DNA of 56,586 nt from Ectocarpus siliculosus. Taxonomy: Eukaryota; Sar; Phaeophyceae; Ectocarpales; Ectocarpaceae. The DNA lies in the NCBI GenBank assembly GCA_000310025.1, contig FN649726.1:2682110-2738695 (forward strand). The letters run 5' to 3'. Shown one piece after another: positions 39,346-49,428 of this stretch; the stretch's first letter is position 1; each line of letters begins with the position of its first letter. The translations under genes were made by a program, and so were the position numbers. The notes below the pieces were generated by a model. It made no database searches and was not told where the DNA came from. It was given only the letters and a program-made list of their open reading frames with translations.

Positions 39346-42300
39346 TCACTCTCCGCAGTCGTACAGTAGCAGGTACCCGGTGTTGGTGGCGGCTGAGGCT
39401 GGGCGTGCCAGTCCGAAGCACTGCTTGAGCACCTGGGGCACAGCAGCCGTGAGACACGTCGGGGGCCAACAAGCAGGACCACACGGCGGGGAGTTGGAAT
39501 GGGGGAGCTTCTCACAAAAGACGTAACGAGATTTTTCCTCTACACGTTTCTAGAAAAAAAAGTAGCGTCGTACATATGTCATCTCTCAGGCAGGCGCGTT
39601 GAGTTTGGGTGGATAATTCCTTCGTGTAGACAAACACTAGTACTCTTCCGCACAAGAACACGGGTCACGTCATGGACGCCAAAACAACCAAATACCGAAT
39701 TTTCTGTCAGTGCTCTGCAAGAATAACGCACGCGCCATCATTCAACCCGGCGCCGGCTGCTATGAAAGCACCAGAGGGGGCAAAGATACGAGCGAGAGAC
39801 CGACGGCGGAACCAACAACAACAAACCACAAGGGGGGGCAGGCGCGAATCGCAACCATTCTTTCTCAAGGCACCCCCCCAAGAAAATAACGACAGACGGT
39901 ATGCTTCGTTCAAAGCGGAACCAAGTCGCAGAATTTGCCGGTCGTTTGTAAGTCGCCGCTTCCCTCGAGCACCGATTGTGCGGTCACCGTACACCGTACG
40001 CACAACATCAGATGGGTTGGTTGTCAACCCGATGAGTGCGATCTAAATTCAGCGCGGCCTAGGTTAATGATTTGATTTCGGCTTTTCTACATCGGTCTCA
40101 CGACTACTAAATATACAGGGCGCAGACGATAACGCAGCAGTGCGGGATTCGACCACAGGAATGATCCGCTAACAGTCCTCGGTCAGCTGGACAGACATTG
40201 CGGTCTATGCTTGCAATGCCAATATTCACACGTCACTACATATCGCAGCCCCCCCCGTTGGGGGTCCCCGTGGACTAGAAAGTGTCACCCGACACCGTTT
40301 TATATTCCGATTTTACCGGCGCATCTTTGTTGGCCCACCGCATAGCGCGCTCGATGCCAACCCCGTAAGAAAATAGGAGTACACAAAGCACATCTGGGCG
40401 ATCGATCGATGCTAACTAGATCAACCCATGCACGCACGCGCATGCATGCACACATGACACACACACACACCTGTTCGTTAACGAGCTCGACAATCTCGTC
40501 GTCGAAGAGCAGCCAGCGACCTCCCGACTTCACCACCGCCACATAGTGTCCGTGGTTGGGGCCGCGGCCAATGTGTACTACGACAGCGAATAACCTGGGT
40601 CGTGAGCCGTTTCGGAGACAGGATAGGTTGCGTTGTGAAGGACACAAGGAGCGGAGGGCAAAAGCTATTGGGTTCGTAATACTCAGAGACCGACCTGCCC
40701 AAGTGTGGACAAAGGGCTGACAGCAGTAGCGTACTGCTGTAGGGACAGGTTGGACTTGTTGTTTGCCCGGGCGGGGGGTATTATTTCCCGGCGGCCTGAA
40801 ACAAAACACACTCAAGCCCGGGCACCTTCTACGTAAGGAGTAACGGATCATATTGTACCATAGAACAAGGCAGTGCGGACGTGGCAGAAACGGCTGCAGC
40901 AGGCTGCGAACCGTGCTCCTCCATGTACACACCGGTCGCCCCGGTGGTCTAGTGGGTACCCTCGCAGCCTACTAAGGACCAGGTCATGGGTTCGAGTCCC
41001 GGCAAAGTGGGTTATTTTTCTCACTTAATAAATCCTGGTCTAAGTTGGAAGCGACGCGCTGCAAAGCTCATTGTTAGTAAACTAGATCGACTTCATAAGT
41101 CGCGAGGGAAAGGATTGCTGTACCCTTCTCACGATAACCCCCCCCCCCTCCAATGTGACCATTGACCTCGCATCCCTACAAAGCCGGGACGGAGCACGCC
41201 GGGTTCTCACCGGACCAGGCTCTCACATCACCAAGCGCGAAGCGCCGTGAGGTATTTGGCGAGTCGCATGAAGGGTGAGCTGCATCCTGTGAGGTCAATG
41301 GTCAAACGACTACGGCATGCACGACTATGAGTACACCCCCTCCAATGTGACCCCGGTTGGGTCGTTTAGCTAGTAGAAGTGGAGGATGGGGGCCAGAGGG
41401 GCAGACGACAGAGTCCAATGATGGGAGAAAAAAAAAAAATGTCAACCCGAGATAAGTGGTCAATGCTCTCGAAACATCGGCACGCAGCAAGCGAGCATGC
41501 CCCCCGCCTCCCCACCAGCTCCGTCTCCTAAGGGCATGATGCATGAACGCGCGTGGCCAAGCCTCACAACCAGACAAAGGTTAGACGACAACCCCACGCC
41601 CCCCGCCCCTGTCTACGGTGCCGCTCCCAACGACCACGACCCGAACGCATGAAAAACAATAGAAATACAGGAGCTTGCTTGCCTGTAAAGCCGGCCGTCC
41701 GCGTCCGCCTCGCCGGCGGCGTCGGTCATGTTGGGTGTCCGCAGCTCGAGGGGAAACACGACTCGGTGCGATAGCTTGGAGAAGTTCTCCAGCGACTCCA
41801 CGTACTTGAAGCGCTTGAGGTGCAGCGTCAGGACTCGCGGCAGTCGCTTCAGCCGAATCTTCTTCTCGGCCTCCTGTTGATTGTTGTTGTGTTCCCCGGC
41901 CGGTCGCATGGTGTTCTTGTTAGGCTACTGCAGTTATGTCCGTGCGCGATTTTCTGTTTGTGGGTTCTTGCATGTATGTATGTTTGCGCGACAACTACTG
42001 CAGTCTGTATTGAAAGTTTGTTTAGGTTGGGTTGTTTGCGCTACATATTGATATTTCAATAGGTCAAGGGTACACTGTTGGGAGAAGCCTAACGGCCCGT
42101 GCAAATGAATGTGATCGTAGTGCTGGTGGGACGTTCTGTTGAGCATGCTTAGCCGGAAGAACTGTCTTCACGAAAGGCCCTAATTACACAGCGACAACAG
42201 CGCAATAGCAATATCACCAACACAACCAAACGAAAAACGAGAAAAGCCAACGCAAGACGCAGAGCGTGAAACAAAAGGCCGCACGAGTGCCCACCCTCAG

Positions 42301-45130
42301 CAGAGACATGGAAGCGAACACATATCACACATGAACAGCAGCACGCGTGGACAACGGGTATTTTCTCATTTGCGTATTTACGAGTACACGTGCACATTCG
42401 CCGCATGGCAGCAGCTGTGACCCACCTGCAGAGCGTAGCAGGTCTCGCAGAAAAACTTGTTCTTCTTGGTGAGAGTCTCCGTGCTGCTGAAGTTTCTCAG
42501 GCACGCCGACACCGACGAGTTCTGCTCCACGTCCAGGGACAGGTCCATGAACGGCTCGTCTCGATTGCTCACCTGCGACCGACCGAGCGGGGTGGGTGGG
42601 TGAACTTTCGGCGTTAATAATTTGAGATTGCAAGGGTCAGCGGTAGATGCACGCTAGGTGCTCTGTGCGTGGCCGCCGTCATTAGTATGACAACAAAAAA
42701 AGGGCTGGAAAAGCCACACAGAGCAGTGGAGTTGATCAATTGTGGCAAAAAGCCCAAGCAGTTGCACCTTCCGGTATGTCGATCAACACTATCCCGCCCA
42801 TCGGTAAGGCCGTCGAATCCACAGGAGGAAGCAAGTCGAAACCTCCGACTTCTTGTACAGAGGGAAACATGTTGACATTGGGCTAGAGTTCGGGACGTGT
42901 AATCTCACCGCACCAAAAACATACGCCGTCGTATCGAAGGGAAGTGATAGAAGCACAAAGAGTCTCCAGACAAACAAACGCACCGTCTCGCAACAGAGGC
43001 ACTTGGTCTGGTTCGTGAGAACCCCCTGAAATATCCGATGCACCCACGTCTCCCCGCCAGATTCGTTAGCCCCATCGCTTGTTCTCCGGTTGCCACGCGC
43101 GTTGCCGCCACCACCATCAACCCCCGCCGCCGACTCCCCCTCCCCGGGGTCGCTGCCCGACATCCCGCCCGCGTGCCCCCCTACCGCGGCCGATGGAGCT
43201 GTGCAATCTGCTGCCGGTGCTACCGATGGTGTCGCCGCTGGGGCCGCTCCCTCCGCAGAAGCCGGCTGCGAGGCGTTCTTCAGCCCGTTCCCGAAGCTGC
43301 CCTTGAAGGAGGACATCTTGGACCAGGTGGAAGACCGTCGCGGATCCTGCTGCTGCTGCTGCTGGGAAGAATTCGTCTGGGTGTTGCCGTTGCTGCCGTG
43401 TGTCTGGCGGTGGTGATGGCTTCCGTTTTGTTGGAAGCGCTGCTTGTGCTCCTGAACGGTGGCCGCCTCCTCCCGCAGCTTCCTCCTAGCCACCACACTA
43501 TCCGCCATCTCGTTCAGCACGAAGTTGAAGAACTCGTGCGCATCCTAGCAAGCAAGCAAGGAAGGAAATGCATGTCAACGTTTTCGTCAAGTCAAGGCGG
43601 GGATGCTGAGAACCGTTGCATGGAACGTGACCACAACCGTCCTCGCTTCAGCGAACCGCGCGTTCTACCTGATGCAACGACCACGTGCACATATGTAGTC
43701 AAGACTTGGGCATACGACCCGCTGTTGGTGTGGCTCATCGAAAATAAACTCGAAAGTTCTGATCGGCGCCGCGTCGAGAAACCCGCCGCATCCTATGCAT
43801 ACATACAAGAGCTGTTCGATGACAAGATCAGCACCTACGGATGAAAGGATGGTGGGATCTGCCTCGACCGGCGGTCACCCTCCCCCCCCCCGTCGCCCAT
43901 TTCACTCTCCTGCAACTCCCCCAAGACCAGAGGTAGATAACCTTGTGCCGACACCGACACAGCAGTAGCAGCAGTCAAACCAGGCGCCCCTCTGATTTTA
44001 TCGAGTCACCTCCTCACCCACCTGCTGCCTGTTCCCACGGAAGAGCTCGTTGCGCTCCCGCAGGGTGCGGAGGAATTCCGTCGGCGCCAGGTGGCCAGAC
44101 CGCCGCTTCTGGTTGGAGATGGACGAGAATAGCTCCGCCAACTCCGACAGAACGGTCTTGCCGCTGCCCCCGCTACCCCCACCCCCGCCACTACTACTGC
44201 CGTCTCCGCTGCCGCCGCCACTCGTGTCTTCCTCTCGTACTTGCGCGAGATGATGTCGCAACGGCTCGCAAAAGTAGAGCGCCTTCGCGTCAGTCGGTGT
44301 GCACGGCGGAGACGGAGGACAAGCGGTGTGTGAGGTGTGAGGGTGTCAGCCCCGACGCCAACAGGTCTCTTGGAGCCAAACACAACATTCACAGACAAAA
44401 GCAGTGTCTTTGATGACGAACACCACAAGAGTTTGAACCAGGCGTGTAGAGCAAGTGTTATTGTTGTTGTAGTGTTGAGATACAGTCCCTTTCACGTGCG
44501 GTGGAAGTCAAGGTTGAGCACAGAGGCAACTCCTTTTGTGTAGGTATGCATAGGGCGGTCGAGGATGACCAAAGTACTGGCGCAAGGAACGACCCAGCGA
44601 GAGAGAGAAATTAAGATGCGCCGTTGGTAACCCAATCATGAGTGTCCTTAACCCAATCAGTCGGCGGGAGCGCGGAGTAAGGCAGGTGCACCAGAGAGAA
44701 GTCGAATCGCTGCCAATGCTGCTGCTACGTACAAACGCACAAATGCTTTGACGTTGGCTCAAAGCAGGTAGGTGTCACATCACACACGGGTACATCATTG
44801 AGGTGCGGAATGTTTGTGACTATGTTCTCTGACGCCTGTGGGTACTACTGACGTACAGCCGTCGACGTGCGGGCGTCGTGAAGACACGATGGGCCTTTAG
44901 CCAGACTCCCTAAGCTGGCAGTGCGTGCGCTCTGTCAAAGAGGGGATACTGCTGTACAGCATCATCCGAACAGCAGTACAGCAGCAGCAGTCTCGTACCT
45001 GCAGCACGGAGTTGCAGTAGCAGGTATTGCCAAAGTTCTCGAGGCCGAAGAACCTCTCCTGTCCATCGCCATCTCCGATGTCTCCGAACTCACGCTCGAG
45101 TTTTGTTTGATGCGAGGCACCGACGCCCAT
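39346..45130 (-). CDS. Ubiquitin-specific protease, USP12/USP46 (plant UBP3/4) family, 7 exons
   Basis: Exons: 44999-45130, 44022-44282, 42984-43544, 42426-42572, 41683-41873, 40471-40594, 39346-39432; 1503 nt, 500 residues, all phases closed. The enzyme removes ubiquitin from proteins; relatives act with WD40 partners. The N-terminus [17 protein letters not shown] resembles UBP3/4, whose Gly-2 is a myristoylation candidate. The Cys box [16 protein letters not shown] places the nucleophile at Cys37. It is followed by [24 protein letters not shown] (from about 130), the zinc pairs CLCC and [23 protein letters not shown], the His box [21 protein letters not shown], and the end [10 protein letters not shown]. 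About 125 residues of Gln, Ser, Gly and Ala are inserted between DAHEF and the zinc finger, and a Gly/Ser loop sits near residue 65. The intron after exon 5 starts with GC (AG/GCAAGC). The final exon lies next to an assembly gap but is complete. Confidence 0.95.
40069..40085 (+). repeat. 17-mer shared with the 2397-2464 palindrome
   Basis: TGATTTGATTTCGGCTT recurs the right-arm end of the upstream palindrome. There is no second arm here. It may be one end of a dispersed element. It lies in the last intron of the USP gene. Confidence 0.45.
40932..41030 (+). repeat. tRNA-derived SINE, copy 2
   Basis: It starts CCGGTCGCCCCGGTGGTCTA, carries the B-box GGTTCGAGTCCC and a tail AAAGTGGGTTATTTTTCTC. 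It is homologous to the minus-strand copy at 5221-5328. The cloverleaf is imperfect, so it is not called as a tRNA gene. It lies in the GC-AG intron of the USP gene. Confidence 0.7.
41144..41352 (+). repeat. Poly-C-ended repeat, copy 4, with 17-bp target duplication and foldback
   Basis: The 175-bp element (41161-41335) is flanked by direct repeats CCCCCTCCAATGTGACC at 41144-41160 and 41336-41352. Its left end (ATTGACCTCGCATCC) is the inverted complement of part of its right end (GATGC..GAGGTCAAT), and the right end continues to ACTATGAGTACACC. The body matches 30065-30244. The target duplication supports retrotransposition into the USP intron. Confidence 0.85.
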
Positions 45131-46533
45131 GAGTGCGTGGAGGTGCCTGCAGGACAGGCCCGATGTTGTTGTGTGTATATCCTCCTCTCTCAGCTCCTTG
45201 CCAGCTGCAGCTCAACGAACCCAACTGCGGGGGGCGCGCAGACTGGTTGCTCCTACCCCCGGTACATGATCTTTGGTATCATGTACATGAGTACTAGAGT
45301 AAATCATGAGCAGACAGATGGTACATGCAATTGTATGCTACAGCACTATCAGAACAGCAGGGCGATACCTTTCGTTGGCCGAATAAAGTGCTCGCGAAGA
45401 AGTAGACTAAATTGATAGTCTTGTGTTGCATCCTCTTGTATTCGAGCAGTATTACGAACAGGCTACATGCTGAAAAACAGAGTTATATATACATTGTAGT
45501 GTTCGGCGGGATGAAACACTGGCAACCGAGAAGCAAACAGACATGTTGTTGCCGGACGGATGCCCTCCTTTATTCCTCTTGGCAGCCGTTGAGGGAAGTG
45601 AGCGGAAATGCACCTCAACGAGAACGGATACCGTTTTGAAGGAACGACGAACAACAAAACAGGGAATCGGGGGAGAAGGGGCTTGGGATGCCCAAGGGGA
45701 TGGCAGGCAACACGATGGTGTCACACCGCAAGGTGTAGAGGCGTGTGGTACACCAGAAAACATGCTTTGCGAAGCGCAACATGGTGGGGCCCAGTTTCCA
45801 GCTTTGTTCTGTACACATCCCAGCGGTTCGTGTTCATGCCGTTTGAAAGGATCATACGCCAGCAGACAACAAGTCTGATTTGTAGAAGCAAGATGAACAA
45901 GTCTCGAAGAAACACCGAGCGAGATAGATCTGCATGCAGGCCACAGCCTCAGAAAGCTGGGACGTCACACATGACTCTGCTATTCGATCTCCCACCGTAC
46001 GTACCGATTGTGAGGAAGACGCTTAGACCGCCCCCCTACCCCGCTCCCCCCCCCGCACGCCTATAAACAATCAAGACAGCGGCGGCGGCGGCGGCACCTC
46101 GATGCAGGTTACATGGCAGCAGGCCTGCAACTAGATCTTGATCCCGACCCTAGACCAGCCAAAATCTCCACCCGTTGGGCAAACAACAGCCGCAGCACTA
46201 ATTGCTTCTCTTCTTTTTCCACAACAATCTATCCTACCCAGACATCGCCATAAGCGCGTTCTGCGCCAGCTCTGGGAGAATCGGCAAGCCTCCCCCAAAG
46301 AAACAACGGCTAGGCTAATCAACTACGCGCCGACTCCCTCACGACGCGTAATCCGAGGGACTGCCCGCTCGCTTCACTTGCCAGCACAAGAAAAGTCGCG
46401 ACTTCCTACACCCGCGCACACCAACTAGCCCTTTCGAAGACCTCGTCGAACCACACAAACAACACGGTGTGGAGTCTACCGCACCCCCCCCCAAAAAAAA
46501 AACGACGCAGCACAGCAACGATGATGAGTGTGT
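45131..46533. other. Intergenic region upstream of USP gene
   Basis: It lies between the USP start and the 3' end of the next minus-strand gene. It has short C runs near 46045, a (GGC)n stretch at about 46078-46096 and no recognised exon. Some plus-strand frames (for example 46138-46428) lack any motif. Confidence 0.5.
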
Positions 46534-49128
46534 TCATTTGCTGTCCGTGATGCTTGACCCGAACTCGTAGCCGCCCACGCGTGTCGCGGGGGGCATGTTG
46601 CGGTCTGCCCGCATCTCGTTGATGTCCGAGATCAGGGTCGCCTCCCACTGCGGGATCTTGTTCCCGACGTACGCACCGATTCCCGCGCCCAGCACGTACT
46701 CCCAAGGCGCTGGACACAGCAGTGGCCACGTGTGGGTTTGGGCAAGGCGGGACGGGGAGTGGGTGGGAAAGAAAGAGGTGGTGCACCGGTTAGTCGCCGA
46801 AATTGTCTGTTCGCGAGGAAATAGATAGGTGGTGGGGGCCCTCACCGCAGAAGCACCGCCCTGCTGGCGAAACGGTCGAAGCAAGCGAGCTGACAGGAGT
46901 CATTGTCGCGTGGTGCAGGGTTAGCTGGGTTCGTCAACAAGATGTTCTTCTTTCGCCGAGTGCGAGCTGACAGGAGTCATTGTCGCGTGGTGCAGGGTTA
47001 GCTGGGTTCGTCAACAAGATGTTCTTCTTTCGCCGAGTGATACGCATACTTTGCTCGAGAGAAGAGAAAGAGAACACCACGATGTGCTGGAAGGTTGTTT
47101 TCCACACACTTGCTTGCTGTCCACGAGGGTTGGCACATGAGTCGCAGGGCGTGCAACGGTACATGCGCCCATAAACTGTTTGTGTTACTCCTACCGCAAG
47201 ATACGAGAAAGGAGAGGGGAGGCGGCCAAGGAGTGATGGGAAAGAAGCGAATTCATCGTTCAATCCCCATCATGCTCGGGAGTGTGGGGAAACAAACACT
47301 CGGAAGTTGCCGTAAACATTCTACGGCAAAACAGGGTCATCTTCAAAAGGTGTGCTCAAAGGGATTGAAATGCCCCAACGTTCGTTTCGCGGTCATCCAA
47401 CATGTTGTACACGTATATCAACCAACGTCATGATTTTGGATATAGATGCTTCATCACAATCATGGCAGAGCATAATTCACTCGATATCAAGGCGACACAC
47501 CACCCCCTGTACACAAAACGCCGCATACTTCACTCACACCGCCGTAGTTTCTCTTTTGGTTCTGTGTGCGACTGCAGGACAGACAGTCATGCAACAGCAG
47601 TTGGCAGTGCGGAAAAACGTTCGTCACCAGCCACAAAACCAACAGAAACAGCAGTGATACATGTATGGAGGCGCGTGCAAAGGATATGTGCCAATGCAGA
47701 GCAAACTCAATCTGTGCCATGACTTTCACCATGTACATGGCACAGTTGCCGTCTCACAAGCAACTGCCTACCGTGTATGACACCAGATAACACACCCCCT
47801 AGACCGATTTTCAAAGCTCGATTACTCCACGACGAAGAGGATGCATAAACAAAACGATATGTTTTCGGAGAGCTCTCGACCAGACGTCTTCACCGCCGCC
47901 GTTTTCGGTGTCGACACCCTTTTCTGACGGATAAAATCGAGCTTTGAAAATCGGTCCGGGGTGTGTGTTATCTTGTGTCGTATAGGGTATTTCCTAATTG
48001 CGCCATGCACATAAAAAGCATAGTTGCCTCCTCACCAGCAACTGCCTATTCCTTGCTTCTGTCATTGTACTATTTAGAGAAGAATCGGCGCATACCACAA
48101 GAGAGCAAGCATAATACATGTAGGTCGCAGGAAGCAGAGCTCTGACGGTTTCAGGTTCTTCCGTGCAACTTTTGTTGCCGTGTGCACATGATTTTGGAGA
48201 TGATCGCAAAAGGAGAGCTAATCGTCTGCTTTCCCGTTTGCGAACGCCAACAATAGGAAAATAGGTGCAAAAGGGCAGGCGTCCTGTACGACATGCCAAA
48301 CCATTGACCTACGGAAACACAGGCAATAGACTGCAGCCCTTCTCCACAGCAGCTCGTGCCCTCAACCTCACAGCAGTATAATCGCTGCTCTCGTGAAATC
48401 CAAGCGTCCAGATTAGCCTTTGGTCGGGCCTGAATGGGTTCGTCACAATCATTCCTTCATGGTGCAAAACGCAAGACGTACCCACGGCACTGCATGCACC
48501 ATTTGTAAGTTTTCCCTGTGCCCGGCACAAACTGCTCTACTTGTTGCAAACGAGGTCTGCGTAGAACACAAACGAAAACAGCAGTGCGACGGCCAAGGGT
48601 CGCGAACTGGACTGCTGTGCCCGTATCCATACGAGCAAATGGCGGCCGAAGAGAAGAGGTCGGTCATGTCCAAAAACTTGCATGCAAAAGATGCTGTAGT
48701 ACATACACTTGTGTACCGTCCGAATTCGTGTATGATATTTTCTCACAAAGTTGGCAGAAGGTAGACTAGGCGTTCTTCTGGCCGCCCCAGCGGCTGCGAC
48801 TATTACAGCTGTCGCGTGGTGCGGGAAGACGAGACGCCGCCGCAGCTGTCGCACTCTTTTCACACTCGAGAGTAGCACGCCGGTACAGGATTACGAATAA
48901 GGGCCTGCGTCGGGCTCGCTTACCAGCACCGGATGTTGCTTGGCAACACTATTTGCTATTTGCTCGCGTCTCTGAGGGTGGGAATCCTGTTTGGTGCGGG
49001 AGCGCGCTATCGCTCTGTGGTGTTGCCTTTCACTCACCTCTGCGCAGGCTGACCTTCATCAGCCTGTTGACGGTGCCCTTGGCCACGATCCCGAACGCCC
49101 CGCCGACCGTCATGGCAGTGATCCCCAT
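46534..49128 (-). CDS. Small Gly-rich membrane protein, probably mitochondrial, 2 exons
   Basis: Exons: 49038-49128 and 46534-46709; 267 nt, 88 residues. The junction is AGAG/GTGAGT to GTCCAG/CG, phase 1 on both sides. The protein begins MGITAMTVGGAFGIVAKGTV, has a second hydrophobic Gly-rich segment (WEYVLGAGIGAYVGNKI) and ends with a hydrophilic tail (QWEATLISDINEMRADRN). The size, lack of a cleavable signal and small-xxx-small packing resemble accessory subunits of respiratory complexes, but I do not recognise the family. It shares a 300-bp divergent promoter with a second probable mitochondrial gene. The 2.3-kb intron holds a 77-bp tandem duplication and a 217-bp inverted-repeat element. 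Confidence 0.7.
46885..47038. repeat. 77-bp perfect tandem duplication
   Basis: Two copies starting GCGAGCTGACAGGAGTCATT, at 46885 and 46962, each ending TTCTTTCGCCGAGT, without visible mismatch. This is recent, or an assembly artefact. It lies in the intron of the 46534-49128 gene. Confidence 0.93.
47744..48048. repeat. 217-bp inverted-repeat element flanked by 27-bp direct repeats
   Basis: Arms at about 47771-47823 and 47935-47987 pair over roughly 50 bp, including GATAACACACCCC and GACCGATTTTCAAAGCTCGA. Outside them AGTTGCC..CTCAC.AGCAACTG occurs on both sides (47744-47770, 48022-48048; 24 of 27 identical). It is consistent with a miniature inverted-repeat transposable element or a nested insertion. 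Confidence 0.75.
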
Positions 49129-49428
49129 TTTTGCACCGTTTCTCTTCTCTGCTCACGGCCGCAGTCGCACGGCGCAGGTCCAACTCAACCTTTGACCAGA
49201 TACCAACTCCCTCTCGCAGCTCCTGCTCCAAGTAGCTGCTCTTTGATAACACTTCGCAAGCACACAGCAGACAGCAGTTGCCTCGGAGGGGTTTCAGGAA
49301 TAGCTTGCTGGGGTGGTTGGTGGAATTGCGATTTGCATCGAGTACTAGCCGAGGGCCCCCCTCGGTCGTTCCGAAGCCACCCGCAGCCCTGGCACGCGAC
49401 ATAGCAAGAGAGGAGGAGAAGTAGAACT
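49129..49428. promoter_or_regulatory. Bidirectional promoter of two small mitochondrial-type genes
   Basis: Exactly 300 bp separate the two start codons on opposite strands. One ACAGCAGT octamer lies inside (about 49272). No TATA box was recognised. Shared control of two probable mitochondrial membrane proteins is an inference from position. Confidence 0.5.

Noticed and set aside
40932-41010. Functional tRNA gene
   Set aside because: A- and B-box-like segments are present, but the acceptor, D and anticodon stems do not pair properly, and a second diverged copy with the same tail points to a SINE.
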